A stretch of DNA of 64,000 nt, from assembly GCA_900321275.1 (NCBI GenBank), contig ONVI01000007.1, positions 1 to 64,000 on the forward strand. Reading direction: 5' to 3'. The notes below the pieces were generated by a model. That model saw only the letters and a list, made by a program, of their open reading frames with translations. It searched no databases and was not told the origin of the DNA. Source of the DNA: an uncultured Eubacteriales bacterium (GTDB taxonomy: Bacteria; Bacillota; Clostridia; Oscillospirales; Oscillospiraceae). A program made the position numbers and the translations under genes. Numbering within the stretch: the stretch's first letter is position 1; the number at the start of each line of letters is the position of its first letter. Below are positions 42,869-51,406 of the stretch, one piece after another.

Positions 42869-44119
42869 TTATTTCGCAGTGGCCTGCTCGACGAGCTGAT
42901 CGAGCATACGCTGGAGATCGCCCTCGGAATGGGCTTCCAGTTCCGCGCCGAAGGCCTCGGCGGGCGTCCAATACTGGCCCAGAACGTGCTGGCTGATGGC
43001 AAACCGGCTCTGCTCAGCAAGAGCGGTCAGGGCAGGGTCAGCCGCGACAGACGGAGAAGCCGCTGCCTTGATGTTGGAGGGCCCGTAGCCCAGCACCTCA
43101 AAGCGGCGGAGCTGCGCCTGCTCATTGGTGAGGTACTCGGCAAGCATCATGGCCTCCACGGGGTGCCTGGTCTGGGTATTCACGCCCAGCAGCTTGCAGC
43201 CGAGAAAAGAGCCCATCTGCACCTGCTGACCGCTGCAGGTAAAGGTCGGGAGCTTCGCGGCGCCAAAATTTTCGCCCAGCTTTTCCTTGATGCTGGCAGA
43301 GACCCAGGGGCCGCTGACGCCGGCGCAGATGTTGTCGCCGATGCCGCCCTGCAGCACGCTGTCGTCGCCGGTAATGAAGGCGGGATTGTTGCAGAAGGCA
43401 CGGACCGCCTCGGCGGCAGCAAGGCCGTTGGCGTTATTGAAGTCGCAGATCTGGTTGCCGTCGGCGTCCAGCGTGAGCTGGCAGCCATTGCCCAGGAAGA
43501 AGGATGCCAGATACCAACCGTTGGAAACGTCCATGTGGACCTGCTTCCCGGCAGAATTGGCTGCAGCAAGGATACCGTCCAGCGTCTTCACGTCGTCCTC
43601 GGTGAGAACGGACTTGTCGTAGTACAGATAGTAGCCGTTGTCGGCGGTCATGGGATAGCCATACAGCACACCGTTGCAGCTTGCGGCGTCGATCGTACCT
43701 GCCGTATTGGCGGCTGCGATTTCGTCATGGTTGCGAGTGACTTCATACAGCGCGTCCGCCTGCACGAGGATGATGAGCTGGTCATCGGGGAAGGAGAACA
43801 CGTCCGCGGCAGCGGCCGGGTCTTCCAGATAGCGAGCCTGCGCGTCGTCCTCACCGACCACACCGTACTCAAACTCCCAGGTGTTCTCGGGATGCCCGGC
43901 GGCGAAAGCCTCGCAGAGCTCCTTCAACAGCTCCTGATCGGACTGGGAGCCCCAGACCTTCAGGCGGATCGTCTCACCTGCGGCCTCTTCAGCGGGGGCG
44001 GCGGGTTCGTTCTGCGCGGGCTGCTGTTCACTCTGCTGCGTCTGCGCAGGCTGCGTACCGCAGGCGCAGAGGCAGGCAATCAGTGCAAAGGCAAGAAATA
44101 AAGACACAAACTTTTTCAT
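42869..44119 (-). CDS. malE: Maltose/maltodextrin-type solute-binding lipoprotein
   Basis: A 416-residue extracellular binding lipoprotein. The signal peptide ends in a lipobox (ALIACLCAC, lipid Cys about 20), followed by a Gln/Pro/Ala-rich linker. The domain starts RLKVWGSQSDQELLKELCEA and continues with the CUT1 pattern YGYPMTADNGYYLYYDKSV and AEYLTNEQAQLRRFEVLGYGPSN. Family context and MalF/MalG-like partners suggest maltodextrins, though other glucans are possible. It is first in the operon, with a good promoter 150 bases upstream. Confidence 0.88.
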   Translation of the reverse strand: MKKFVSLFLAFALIACLCACGTQPAQTQQSEQQPAQNEPAAPAEEAAGETIRLKVWGSQSDQELLKELCEAFAAGHPENTWEFEYGVVGEDDAQARYLEDPAAAADVFSFPDDQLIILVQADALYEVTRNHDEIAAANTAGTIDAASCNGVLYGYPMTADNGYYLYYDKSVLTEDDVKTLDGILAAANSAGKQVHMDVSNGWYLASFFLGNGCQLTLDADGNQICDFNNANGLAAAEAVRAFCNNPAFITGDDSVLQGGIGDNICAGVSGPWVSASIKEKLGENFGAAKLPTFTCSGQQVQMGSFLGCKLLGVNTQTRHPVEAMMLAEYLTNEQAQLRRFEVLGYGPSNIKAAASPSVAADPALTALAEQSRFAISQHVLGQYWTPAEAFGAELEAHSEGDLQRMLDQLVEQATAK

Positions 44120-44147
44120 CGGAAATCCTCCAACCCGTTCGTTTTAT

Positions 44148-44156
44148 GGAAGCGCT
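44148..44156. promoter_or_regulatory. Candidate operator half, mal leader
   Basis: GGAAGCGCT in the malE 5' leader matches most of the GGAAAGCGCTTCC palindrome upstream of the promoter. LacI-family operators often have such GCGC-centred symmetry. Confidence 0.3.
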
Positions 44157-44271
44157 GATGAAATCGACGTGTGCAGACTGACAAGCGGATTTTTCGTCAG
44201 GCAGAAAATGCATCGTCAGGATGTGCGCGGGGATTTATTCAGCGTTTCCTCAGGACTTCTGCGACATTATG

Positions 44272-44300
44272 AATATACCATTCAAGAGATTCTTCGTCAA
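44272..44300 (-). promoter_or_regulatory. Sigma-A promoter of the malEFG-type operon
   Basis: Read leftward, TTGACG and TATATT are separated by 17 bases, giving a leader of roughly 145 bases before malE. The 314-base gap between malE and the next rightward gene holds this promoter, the divergent one and two operator-like sites, and no gene. Confidence 0.72.
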
Positions 44301-44309
44301 CGTAAAAAA

Positions 44310-44322
44310 GGAAAGCGCTTCC
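44310..44322. promoter_or_regulatory. Candidate LacI/CcpA-type operator
   Basis: GGAAAGCGCTTCC is a near-perfect palindrome ten bases upstream of the mal -35 box, with a related site in the leader. This suggests control by a LacI-family regulator (MalR or CcpA type) not encoded in this window. Confidence 0.4.
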
Positions 44323-44357
44323 AGTAAAGGGAGCATTTATGAGCAAGGAAAAACAGC

Positions 44358-44386
44358 TTGCGCAAAAGACGTGAGGCTGTTATCAT
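44358..44386 (+). promoter_or_regulatory. Candidate promoter for the hypothetical gene
   Basis: TTGCGC and TATCAT are separated by 17 bases, 48 bases before the ATG; a divergent partner of the mal promoter. Confidence 0.45.
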
Positions 44387-44433
44387 GACAATATATTCAT
44401 GGCGCCCACTTAAACACGAAGGAGTTCATAACC

Positions 44434-45654
44434 ATGGCAACAGAGAAAATGTATGACCTGGCATTTCAGTACAAGGGGACCAAGCTCTGGCAGCAGTTTT
44501 ATGACGATGAGCTGTTTGCGGTCAAACTGTCAGACGGAGAAATCGGCTATTGCTGCGTGATGGGTATGATCGGTCAGCATAACGCGCTCGCGCTCTATGT
44601 GGGCGACGAGAGTTATCAGAGTTATCAGCATCTGCGAAACACGGATCAGGATCGCATGACCGAACAGATGATAGGCGAACTGGCAACATCGCAGAACTGC
44701 CTGCAATGTTCCTTCGAAACCAAGGATATGCTGTCGGATGCGGAGCTTGAAGAGGTGCGCCGGTATGCCGAAGCGCACGGAAAGACACTCCGAGGAAAGA
44801 ACGCCTTTCCGCAGTTTACCAAATACAACCCCGGGCGTTTCCCATGGCATTATGATTCCGAACTTGACGAGCAGCGAATCTGCGACGCGCTCTCCGCTGC
44901 CGTCGCGCTGAAAAAGATGCTCCGCAACTACAGTAAAGAAGACCTCGGTTTTTGCTCCGTGGATGAAGAACCGAAAAAAATCCCCATGCTCGCTTTTACG
45001 GACGGTCGATGGATTATGAAATATACACCGCTGCCCGCGGCGGAGATGCGCTATCCGGAACCCGTGCTTGCCAATGACGTGACGGCGGCGCGCATCAAGC
45101 GGAAAGCGAAAGCGGGCGTCTGGGAATGCGGCACGCTGCGGCTCCCGAATCCGGTTCAGGAGGAGGGGCATGAAGATGAGGCACCGTACTATCCGCTGGC
45201 CTTGATTTTTGTCGAGCTTGAAAATCAGATGGTGCAGCAGCCCATCGTGACCAATGGTGAAGACCCCGACGAGATGCTGAATGAATTTGCGGATTATCTT
45301 CTGACGCTAAAAACTGTCCCGCGCACGATTCGCTGCGGAGACGATCGCAGCTATGCGCTTTTGAAGGATCTGTGCGCGAAAACCGGGATTACACCGGAGC
45401 GGACGGACGAGCCGGAGGCACTGGATGACGTGATCGAGGATTTGCTTGATCACATGTCGGAGCTTCAGGATGAAGAAATCAGGCCGGACGAGATCGAAGA
45501 AATGTTCGACGTGCTCATGCAGATGCCGGACAGCGAACTGCGTCAGATGCCGCAGGAGCTGGCAGAGAAGCTGTACTGTCTCGCGGAAGCGGGAGAGCTT
45601 CCGGAACCCCTGGAACAGCGAATCAGAAAACTGTTCCGCAGAAAGCGGAAGTGA
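44434..45654 (+). CDS. Conserved hypothetical protein, 406 aa
   Basis: A soluble, acidic protein that I do not recognise with confidence. It begins YDLAFQYKGTKLWQQFYDDE, a segment like those of DUF-class proteins with a beta-rich N-domain that sense or bind small ligands. The middle has IKRKAKAGVWECGTLRLPNP and YYPLALIFVELENQMV. The C-terminal 100 residues are helical and very acidic (DDVIEDLLDHMSELQDEEIR), ending in a basic tail RKLFRRKRK. No signal peptide or membrane helix is seen. AAGGAG lies nine bases before the ATG. It is flanked by unrelated genes, so context gives no clue. Confidence 0.8.
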   Translation: MATEKMYDLAFQYKGTKLWQQFYDDELFAVKLSDGEIGYCCVMGMIGQHNALALYVGDESYQSYQHLRNTDQDRMTEQMIGELATSQNCLQCSFETKDMLSDAELEEVRRYAEAHGKTLRGKNAFPQFTKYNPGRFPWHYDSELDEQRICDALSAAVALKKMLRNYSKEDLGFCSVDEEPKKIPMLAFTDGRWIMKYTPLPAAEMRYPEPVLANDVTAARIKRKAKAGVWECGTLRLPNPVQEEGHEDEAPYYPLALIFVELENQMVQQPIVTNGEDPDEMLNEFADYLLTLKTVPRTIRCGDDRSYALLKDLCAKTGITPERTDEPEALDDVIEDLLDHMSELQDEEIRPDEIEEMFDVLMQMPDSELRQMPQELAEKLYCLAEAGELPEPLEQRIRKLFRRKRK

Positions 45655-45675
45655 TAATCAGAGATCAGCGTTTCC

Positions 45676-46737
45676 TCAGAACCGCCCGCCCTGCGCTTCC
45701 AATTGCTGCGCCAGCATGCGGGCGAGGAAAAAGGCGGCGGCGCATTCATGCTCCTGCCAGATATGCAGCGTGCGGATCTCGGGACACAAAACCAGGTAAC
45801 CGTATGGATGCCCGGGGCGTGAAACCTCCAGAATCAGGACCGACTCAAAGCAGCGCTCGGCCAACTGTCTGCTCAGAGCGGGACAGCAGCGTTCCAGCTC
45901 ATCAAGCCCGCAGGCTGTGAAAAGCCCGTTGTGCAAAAGCGGCTGCGGTGTCTCGACGTTTTCCAGATATGCGCCGGCCTGCTCATCGAACAGACGGAGG
46001 TCCGCGTCGATGAAAAACAACCCGTACATGCGTAAATTGTCCCGCACGGGGACAAAAGCCCTCTGCAGTTTATCAACTGCCGTGCTGCCGCTGTCAAAGC
46101 CCTCTGCCATGCTTTGGAAAGCGTCGTACAGGCTGCGCCGGGCGAGCGTGGGGATCTCAAGATGGGCGTGCTTTGCCGGCACATAAATGATGAAACAGTT
46201 GCGGCCCTTGGACTTTCCGCGGTAAAGCGTCTTGTCGATCAGCGCGAAAAGCGACTCAAAAGTATCGGCGTCGGAAGGGAAGATCGCACATCCGACCGTT
46301 GCGGTGGAGAAAATGCTGCGATCGCTGACCGGCATATTTTTGCGAAAAACTTTGGAAGCGCCGTTATAGAGCTCATCCAGAAAGCCATGAACGCCGTCAT
46401 AGTCGGTGTGCCCGAAATACGTAATCAGAAATTCATCGCCGCCGTAGCGCCCGACAATGCCGTCTTTCCCGATCACGCGCCTCAGCTCTTCGGCGACTGC
46501 GGCAAGCATCTCGTCTCCGGCTCTGTGTCCGTAGTTGTCGTTGATGTTTTTGAAATTGTCGAGATCGACAATCATCAGCGTGAAGGGCTTGCGATCCTGA
46601 ATCAGCGATTGGACAAAGCGGAGCATGAAGGGGCGGGCAATCAATCCGGTGAGGGAGTCGTGAATAGTCGGGAGAGAAGAAGCCTTCAGCACTTCCCGAA
46701 AGAACGGATAGGCAGAAAGATCTTCGGCTGAATACAT
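45676..46737 (-). CDS. GGDEF-domain diguanylate cyclase with C-terminal sensor-like domain
   Basis: A 353-residue cytoplasmic protein that probably makes cyclic di-GMP. After a 30-residue lead, the cyclase domain starts DSLTGLIARPFMLRFVQ and contains DLDNFKNINDNYGHRAGD and the active-site RYGGDEFLI (intact GGDEF). No RxxD inhibitory site is visible just upstream of it. The last 150 residues form a separate domain (RMYGLFFIDADLRLF ... LILEVSRPGHPYGYLVL) that could sense a ligand. The usual order has the sensor first; here it follows. AGGAGG lies seven bases before the ATG. It lies downstream of, and on the same strand as, a MATE transporter, but has its own promoter. Confidence 0.9.
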   Translation of the reverse strand: MYSAEDLSAYPFFREVLKASSLPTIHDSLTGLIARPFMLRFVQSLIQDRKPFTLMIVDLDNFKNINDNYGHRAGDEMLAAVAEELRRVIGKDGIVGRYGGDEFLITYFGHTDYDGVHGFLDELYNGASKVFRKNMPVSDRSIFSTATVGCAIFPSDADTFESLFALIDKTLYRGKSKGRNCFIIYVPAKHAHLEIPTLARRSLYDAFQSMAEGFDSGSTAVDKLQRAFVPVRDNLRMYGLFFIDADLRLFDEQAGAYLENVETPQPLLHNGLFTACGLDELERCCPALSRQLAERCFESVLILEVSRPGHPYGYLVLCPEIRTLHIWQEHECAAAFFLARMLAQQLEAQGGRF

Positions 46738-46770
46738 ACAGGTCCCTCCTGCTTTGACATTATTATAAAC

Positions 46771-46799
46771 ATTGTAACAAAATGCGTTGGCAAATGCAA
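46771..46799 (-). promoter_or_regulatory. Sigma-A-type promoter of the GGDEF gene
   Basis: Read leftward, TTGCAT and TACAAT are separated by 17 bases, directly after the MATE stop codon and 34 bases before the cyclase ATG. Confidence 0.55.
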
Positions 46800-46802
46800 G
46801 CG

Positions 46803-48194
46803 TCAAGAGGGCGAAACCGGAAATTCGCGTTGAAACCGGCGGATCACAAACACGGCGGCGAGACCGGCCGCGACAGCGACGGAAACGTTGCTGACCATCA
46901 TCACGATGCCGACGCTTTTTTCGCCCACTTCGGTGCAATGCTGGAGGAACCAGAACACGGGGATGCGGAAGATAAAAACGCGGGAAAAGTTCAGCACCAG
47001 CGTGAGCTGCGTTTTCCCAAGCCCATACAGCAGGGCCATCACCGCGGCGTTAAAGCCCAGCGGCACAGCGCCCAGGGCCTCATAGCGGTAGACCATCGCG
47101 ATCATGCGGCGAAAGTCCTCACTTCCGCCGTCGAAGAGTCCGGAAAGAAAGTCAAGCTGCCAGAGCTCGAGCCCGGAGATCACGGCGCCGATCAGCATAT
47201 TGATCGCGGCGGTGACGTAGAAGGCCTCCAGCACACGGCGAAACCTGCCCGCGCCGAAGTTCTGGCTGATGATGGAGGCGCTGCCCTGTTCAAAGCCGTT
47301 CTGCGGGTTCGTGGTGATGCCGCCCAGATTGTTGGAGACACCCATGGCACCCACCATCAGCGGGCCGTAGAGGGTACACATGGAGTTGACAATGGTCTTG
47401 CCGAAGGCGAAGAGCGCCTTCTCGGCGATCACAGGCAGAGACTGGCGAACCATAGGCGTGGTGACGCGGCGGCTGAAGGAGACGGCCTTCGGTGAAAAGC
47501 TGAAGGCGTTGTCCCCGAACAGACTGTATCGGACGGCAAACACGAACATGGACAGCTCTGACACAAGAGAAGCTACGGCGATCATATTCAGGCCGCTCTC
47601 CAGAACATAGACAAAATATGCTGTGAGCCCGAGCTTGACCAGGATCATGGCAATGTTCAGGATGAAGATGCGCCTTGCGTTTCCGCGGGCGCGTTCGACC
47701 GAGATATAGACGCTGTTTAGGAAGTTCACGACCATGACGAAAAGCTGGATCGTGAAGTATTCCCTGCCCACAGCGATGAGCTCCTCGGGCGTCCCGGCGA
47801 GACGCAGAAAGCTCTCCGTAAAGGGGAGAATAGCGGCGAGGATCAGAAGCCCGAGCGTCAGGCTGAGCGCGTAGAGACTGCTCACCCGCTGCCGCACCAG
47901 CAGAAAGTCGCCTTCCCCGTAGGCGCGGCTGATCTGAATGCCCGCACCGACCGCCAGACCGCCGCCCACGGAGGACAGCAGAAGGTTTATCTGCGCAAGA
48001 TATGCGACCGCCGAGACAGACTCCTTGCTGATGTGCGAGGCCATCAGCGTGTCCAAAATGGTGAAAATGGCAGCAAGCCCCTGATACAGCGCCAGCGGCG
48101 TTCCGATATAAAGGATTACCTTCCACATCGGCGCGTTCAAGCTCATGTCCAGAAAGCGCCTGTCGCGGCTTGTTAATTCTGCTTTGATTGCCAT
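46803..48194 (-). CDS. MATE-family efflux transporter
   Basis: A 463-residue polytopic membrane protein with about 12 helices in two related halves, of the MATE (NorM/DinF-type) Na+- or H+-coupled exporters. Family patterns include TPLALYQGLAAIFTILDTLM, VGGGLAVGAGIQISRAYGEGD and the second-half QNGFEQGSASIISQNFGAG. The substrate is unknown. It follows the AraC regulator gene by 11 bases on the same strand, so they are probably co-transcribed and the regulator may control it. Confidence 0.9.
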   Translation of the reverse strand: MAIKAELTSRDRRFLDMSLNAPMWKVILYIGTPLALYQGLAAIFTILDTLMASHISKESVSAVAYLAQINLLLSSVGGGLAVGAGIQISRAYGEGDFLLVRQRVSSLYALSLTLGLLILAAILPFTESFLRLAGTPEELIAVGREYFTIQLFVMVVNFLNSVYISVERARGNARRIFILNIAMILVKLGLTAYFVYVLESGLNMIAVASLVSELSMFVFAVRYSLFGDNAFSFSPKAVSFSRRVTTPMVRQSLPVIAEKALFAFGKTIVNSMCTLYGPLMVGAMGVSNNLGGITTNPQNGFEQGSASIISQNFGAGRFRRVLEAFYVTAAINMLIGAVISGLELWQLDFLSGLFDGGSEDFRRMIAMVYRYEALGAVPLGFNAAVMALLYGLGKTQLTLVLNFSRVFIFRIPVFWFLQHCTEVGEKSVGIVMMVSNVSVAVAAGLAAVFVIRRFQREFPVSPS

Positions 48195-48205
48195 AGGATC
48201 ACCCC

Positions 48206-49042
48206 TCAGCGCGTTTTGCGGTATTCCCGCGGCGTCATGCCGTATTTCTTCTTAAAAACATCTTTGAAATAGTTGCTGTCGGAAAAACCGTTTCGCAGCG
48301 CGATATCCGTCACGCTGTCGTTGGTGGAGATCAACTCAAAGGCGGCGCTGCGCAGGCGGATAAAGACCAGATAGTCGTGCACCCCGATGCCCGCCGCTTC
48401 CCGGAATTTCCGGCTGAGATAATTCGGGCTGAAGCCTGCGGCCGCCGCAATATCCGCGGCGCTGATCTGCTGACGGAAATGCTCGTTGATATAGCGGGCG
48501 GCCAGAAGCACCTGGCGATCCGTGGTGTGGATGCTGGCAGGCGTCTCCGTCAGCAGCAGGCAGACGCGGCTGCACAGCAGCAGGAGTTCCTGAAGCTGGA
48601 GCCGGAGCATGAGCGGGGAGCGCTCATCAAAACCGCGATCCTCCGCTGCCATGCGCATGATAATCCGGCCGATTTCCCGCCGGGCATCGGTGGGCACCTG
48701 AAAAATACGCACCTGGGAGAGAAAGTCCGCACCGTCAGGAAAATGGGATATCAGCTCACTTTCCAGGTCCCCGGCGCGGAAATAGATGCCGCAGCGGAGG
48801 CAGGAGCCGAAAAGATAACGCGTGAAATGGAAGACATGCGGCGGAATCAGAAGAAAGTCGCCGTCATGGAGATCGAACATGGTATCTTCAATGAAAAAGC
48901 GGCAGGAGCCATGCTCGATATAGGCGAGCTCATAATACGGATGACAATGATGGCCTTGCATCACGCAGCCTGCTTCGCGGGTTTTCCGATCCACATGCAC
49001 CCGTGTGATCTCGCCGCTCACCGTTCGGATCTCGTTTTTCAT
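48206..49042 (-). CDS. AraC-family transcriptional regulator
   Basis: A 278-residue regulator. The N-terminal cupin-like half has the sequence GHHCHPYYELAYIEHGSCRFFIE and a LIPPHVFHFTRY motif, typical of sugar-sensing AraC proteins. The C-terminal 100 residues hold two helix-turn-helices (ISAADIAAAAGFSPNYLSRKF and VTDIALRNGFSDSNYFKDVF), ending MTPREYRK. GGAGG precedes the ATG. It is divergent from the TIM-barrel gene and upstream of the MATE gene; either could be its target. Confidence 0.92.
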   Translation of the reverse strand: MKNEIRTVSGEITRVHVDRKTREAGCVMQGHHCHPYYELAYIEHGSCRFFIEDTMFDLHDGDFLLIPPHVFHFTRYLFGSCLRCGIYFRAGDLESELISHFPDGADFLSQVRIFQVPTDARREIGRIIMRMAAEDRGFDERSPLMLRLQLQELLLLCSRVCLLLTETPASIHTTDRQVLLAARYINEHFRQQISAADIAAAAGFSPNYLSRKFREAAGIGVHDYLVFIRLRSAAFELISTNDSVTDIALRNGFSDSNYFKDVFKKKYGMTPREYRKTR

Positions 49043-49129
49043 GTCATCCCTCCTGCCAGTGTTGAAGAAACAGTAAAATTATGAAATAGTCGTGGAATAT
49101 CTGTATTAATCACGCAACAAAAACTGTAA

Positions 49130-49159
49130 AATATACCAGAAATAGAATCGTGATTGCAA
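49130..49159 (-). promoter_or_regulatory. Candidate promoter of the AraC-MATE unit
   Basis: Read leftward, TTGCAA and TATATT are separated by 18 bases. The 176-base divergent gap also contains a TAATCACG/CGTGATT inverted pair that could be a regulator site. No clear rightward promoter was found. Confidence 0.5.
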
Positions 49160-49218
49160 GGGAATTGAAGCATTTTCACCAAAAACGATAGGCGTTTTTT
49201 GTACAAAAGGAGGAAAAA

Positions 49219-50073
49219 ATGCAGCTTGGCATCCGTTTGCACGATGTAAACGCGTCAGCGCCGGAGGCGGAGCGGACGCTCGAAGCCCGGGCTCGCAAGG
49301 CCGGGGAGGAGGGCTTCTGCTGCGTTCATCTGGCGCTTTCCAAATGTATCCCTGGTTTTGACTTTGACGACGCCGCGCTGACCGAAGGCCTGGCCGCCTA
49401 TGTGCGCCGCGTGTTCCGGAAGCAGGAGCTTGATGTGGCGGTGCTGGGCTGCTATCTGAATCTGGCCCATCCGGACCGCGAGAAGCTGAAAGCGTTTCAG
49501 GAGCGCTATTTCGGCAGCCTGCGTGTGGCAGCGCTTGCGGGCGTCAGCGTGGTCGGTACCGAAACCGGCGCGCCGAATGCGGCCTACAAGCTGGACGCCA
49601 ACACGCACAGCCCGGAGGCGCTGCGCACCTTCATGTGGAATCTGGAGCCGATTCTGGAGCGGGCGGAAAAGTACGGCGTCATGTTTGCCATCGAGCCGGT
49701 ATGGAATCATATCGTCTACAATGCCGACCGCGCGCTTGAGGTGCTTGAGGCCATGAAGAGCCCGAACCTCCGCATTATCTTTGATCCGGTGAATCTGCTC
49801 GGCTCAGAGAATGTCGACGAGCGTGAGCGCGTGTTTGAGGACGCGATGGACAAGCTCTGCGACCACATTGCGGTGGTGCATCTCAAGGACTTTGTCCGTC
49901 AGGACGGAAAGCTTGTCAGCGTCGCGGCGGGCACGGGCGAGATGGACTATACGGAGATCCTGCGCTTTATCAAGGCCAGAAAGCCCTGGATCCAGGCGAC
50001 CCTTGAGAACACGACAAACGAAAACGCCGTTCAGGCGAGAGAGTTTATTGAGAGAAAGTATCAGGAAATATAG
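49219..50073 (+). CDS. Sugar isomerase/epimerase-type TIM-barrel protein
   Basis: A 284-residue protein of the xylose-isomerase-like TIM-barrel superfamily (AP_endonuc_2 fold), which includes hexulose-phosphate epimerases, 2-keto-myo-inositol dehydratases and related enzymes. Metal-site acids are seen in MFAIEPVWNHIVYNADRAL, IIFDPVNLLG, VVHLKDFVR and the final ATLENTTNEN. No signal peptide. The AAAAGGAGG box is directly upstream. Its place beside pectin genes suggests processing of a uronate or a related sugar; the substrate is not determined. Confidence 0.85.
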   Translation: MQLGIRLHDVNASAPEAERTLEARARKAGEEGFCCVHLALSKCIPGFDFDDAALTEGLAAYVRRVFRKQELDVAVLGCYLNLAHPDREKLKAFQERYFGSLRVAALAGVSVVGTETGAPNAAYKLDANTHSPEALRTFMWNLEPILERAEKYGVMFAIEPVWNHIVYNADRALEVLEAMKSPNLRIIFDPVNLLGSENVDERERVFEDAMDKLCDHIAVVHLKDFVRQDGKLVSVAAGTGEMDYTEILRFIKARKPWIQATLENTTNENAVQAREFIERKYQEI

Positions 50074-50148
50074 GGCGCTGACTTATTCCCAATCCGGTCA
50101 TCGCGCACCGGTGACCGATGTGCGGAAACTGCCCGCAATGAAAGCATG

Positions 50149-50219
50149 ATTTATTAATTCGGCAATTAAAGAATCGCAAATCTCTTGCAGAAACGTAAGA
50201 AATTGCCGAATTAATAAAT
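50149..50219. repeat. Perfect 19-bp inverted repeat, intergenic
   Basis: ATTTATTAATTCGGCAATT and its exact complement AATTGCCGAATTAATAAAT enclose 33 bases. AT-rich, in the gap between convergent genes; hairpin or small mobile-element remnant. Confidence 0.75.
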
Positions 50220-50262
50220 GCCATTTTTTCGGTTACCCCGACAAGGGCGAGAAAAATGGCAT
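50218..50262. terminator. Hairpin with A/T-rich arms between convergent genes
   Basis: ATGCCATTTTTTCG and CGAGAAAAATGGCAT form inverted arms around a GC-rich loop, directly abutting the 19-bp inverted repeat. Together they probably terminate the TIM-barrel gene from the left and the pectinesterase gene from the right. Confidence 0.55.
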
Positions 50263-50272
50263 ATTTATAATG

Positions 50273-50324
50273 TTACTCCGGCTGTACAGCCCTATGGCAT
50301 GGGAGTATTTAACTGCCGGAGTAA
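50273..50324. repeat. Third inverted repeat overlapping the pectinesterase 3' end
   Basis: TTACTCCGGC and GCCGGAGTAA are perfect 10-bp arms separated by 32 bases; the right arm covers the last codons and stop of the pectinesterase gene. Confidence 0.55.
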
Positions 50325-51190
50325 TAAAACGCTCTGTTGCACCAATCGACCCTTCCCGAAACCTCCGGCGTCTCATAAAACCGCGCGGTGCGGTCGCGGC
50401 CGGAATCGCGCCAGGGGTTAAAGCCCTCGGGCTTGATATGCGCCTCATAACGGCAGTTCTCAAAACGCGCCAGCCCGTAATCCCGCCAGGGCCGGGCGAG
50501 GAAGACGGAGGCGTCCGCCGTACCTGCATCCCGCGTAAAATCGCAGCGCCGGAAAGTGAAGCCTTCCCGCTGCTCCAAAGCGTGTGCGGGCGCCGCCACA
50601 TAGCCGTGATCCCGCCCGTCAAAAACGGACACGATCTCGCAGTTTTCAAACAGGGCTTCGCCGCAGCCAAAGATGAAATCGACCGAGCCCTCGATCCGGC
50701 AGTTCGTAAAGCGCTGACGCAGGAGCCGGTTCTGCCGCAGCTCATCCGGGAGGAAGCCGTCGTAGCGCTCGATCAGATCCGCCGGCAGCGGGCCGAGGAA
50801 GAGCGTGTCCTGCGTGGAGCGCAGCAGACAGCGATCCATCTCAAAATCGTCGCCATAGACGCTCAACGCAACCTCCTGCCCCTTTTCGGCAGGGTCAAGC
50901 GCGTCGTTGACGATCGCAAGATCACGCATGCTCACACCGTCGGCGCAGATTGCCGCAGTCCAGGTGCGGAAGGTGTTGTACTCACGCCCCTGCGCGTCAA
51001 GCTTCCTGGCGTAATCGTCCCAGACCAGGACGCTCTTTGCAGCGCCCTCTCCGACCAGATGCAGACCGGGCGTCCGGACGACAAGCTTCTCCCGCCAGAT
51101 ACCTTCGCCGAGACGGAGCACGGCGCCGGGCTCTGCGCGGTCAATCGCGGCCTGGAGATTTTCACCCGGAAGAACAAATATTTCAGCCAT
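50309..51190 (-). CDS. Pectinesterase (CE8), cytoplasmic
   Basis: A 293-residue right-handed beta-helix pectin methylesterase that removes methyl esters from galacturonan. Family motifs are ENLQAAIDRAEPGAVLRLGEG near the start, QDTLF (substrate Gln), GSVDFIFG (catalytic Asp) and FLARPWRDYG (Arg/Trp). The chosen ATG has GAAGGGA upstream. It gives no signal peptide, so the enzyme should act inside the cell on imported methylated oligogalacturonides. About 67 codons of upstream open frame cross the promoter and are not protein-like. Divergent from the ABC transporter operon. Confidence 0.92.
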   Translation of the reverse strand: MAEIFVLPGENLQAAIDRAEPGAVLRLGEGIWREKLVVRTPGLHLVGEGAAKSVLVWDDYARKLDAQGREYNTFRTWTAAICADGVSMRDLAIVNDALDPAEKGQEVALSVYGDDFEMDRCLLRSTQDTLFLGPLPADLIERYDGFLPDELRQNRLLRQRFTNCRIEGSVDFIFGCGEALFENCEIVSVFDGRDHGYVAAPAHALEQREGFTFRRCDFTRDAGTADASVFLARPWRDYGLARFENCRYEAHIKPEGFNPWRDSGRDRTARFYETPEVSGRVDWCNRAFYYSGS

Positions 51191-51227
51191 ACCGGTTTCC
51201 CTTCTCTTCCATATATTTCTATATATG

Positions 51228-51257
51228 ATTATAACACAGGCAAAAGAGGCGGGGCAA
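51228..51257 (-). promoter_or_regulatory. Candidate promoter of the pectinesterase gene
   Basis: Read leftward, TTGCCC and TATAAT are separated by 18 bases. TCCATATA, also found as a direct repeat before the last ATPase gene, lies just downstream of the -10 box at 51208-51215. Confidence 0.5.
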
Positions 51258-51406
51258 ACGGATTTGCCAAAGGAGCCCGTTTTATCCATGCAGGTTCTCC
51301 GATTTAGACATGTTTGAAGCGGGGAGAAGCTGTTAAAATAAAACTGATATTGGGGATTAGCCCCCGCATTACGGAAAAACCAAACAACCAAACGAAAAGG
51401 AACGCC

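Noticed and set aside
44120..44433. Small gene in the mal promoter gap (a 61-codon leftward frame)
   Set aside because: It overlaps the promoter, lacks a ribosome site and has no signal or domain.
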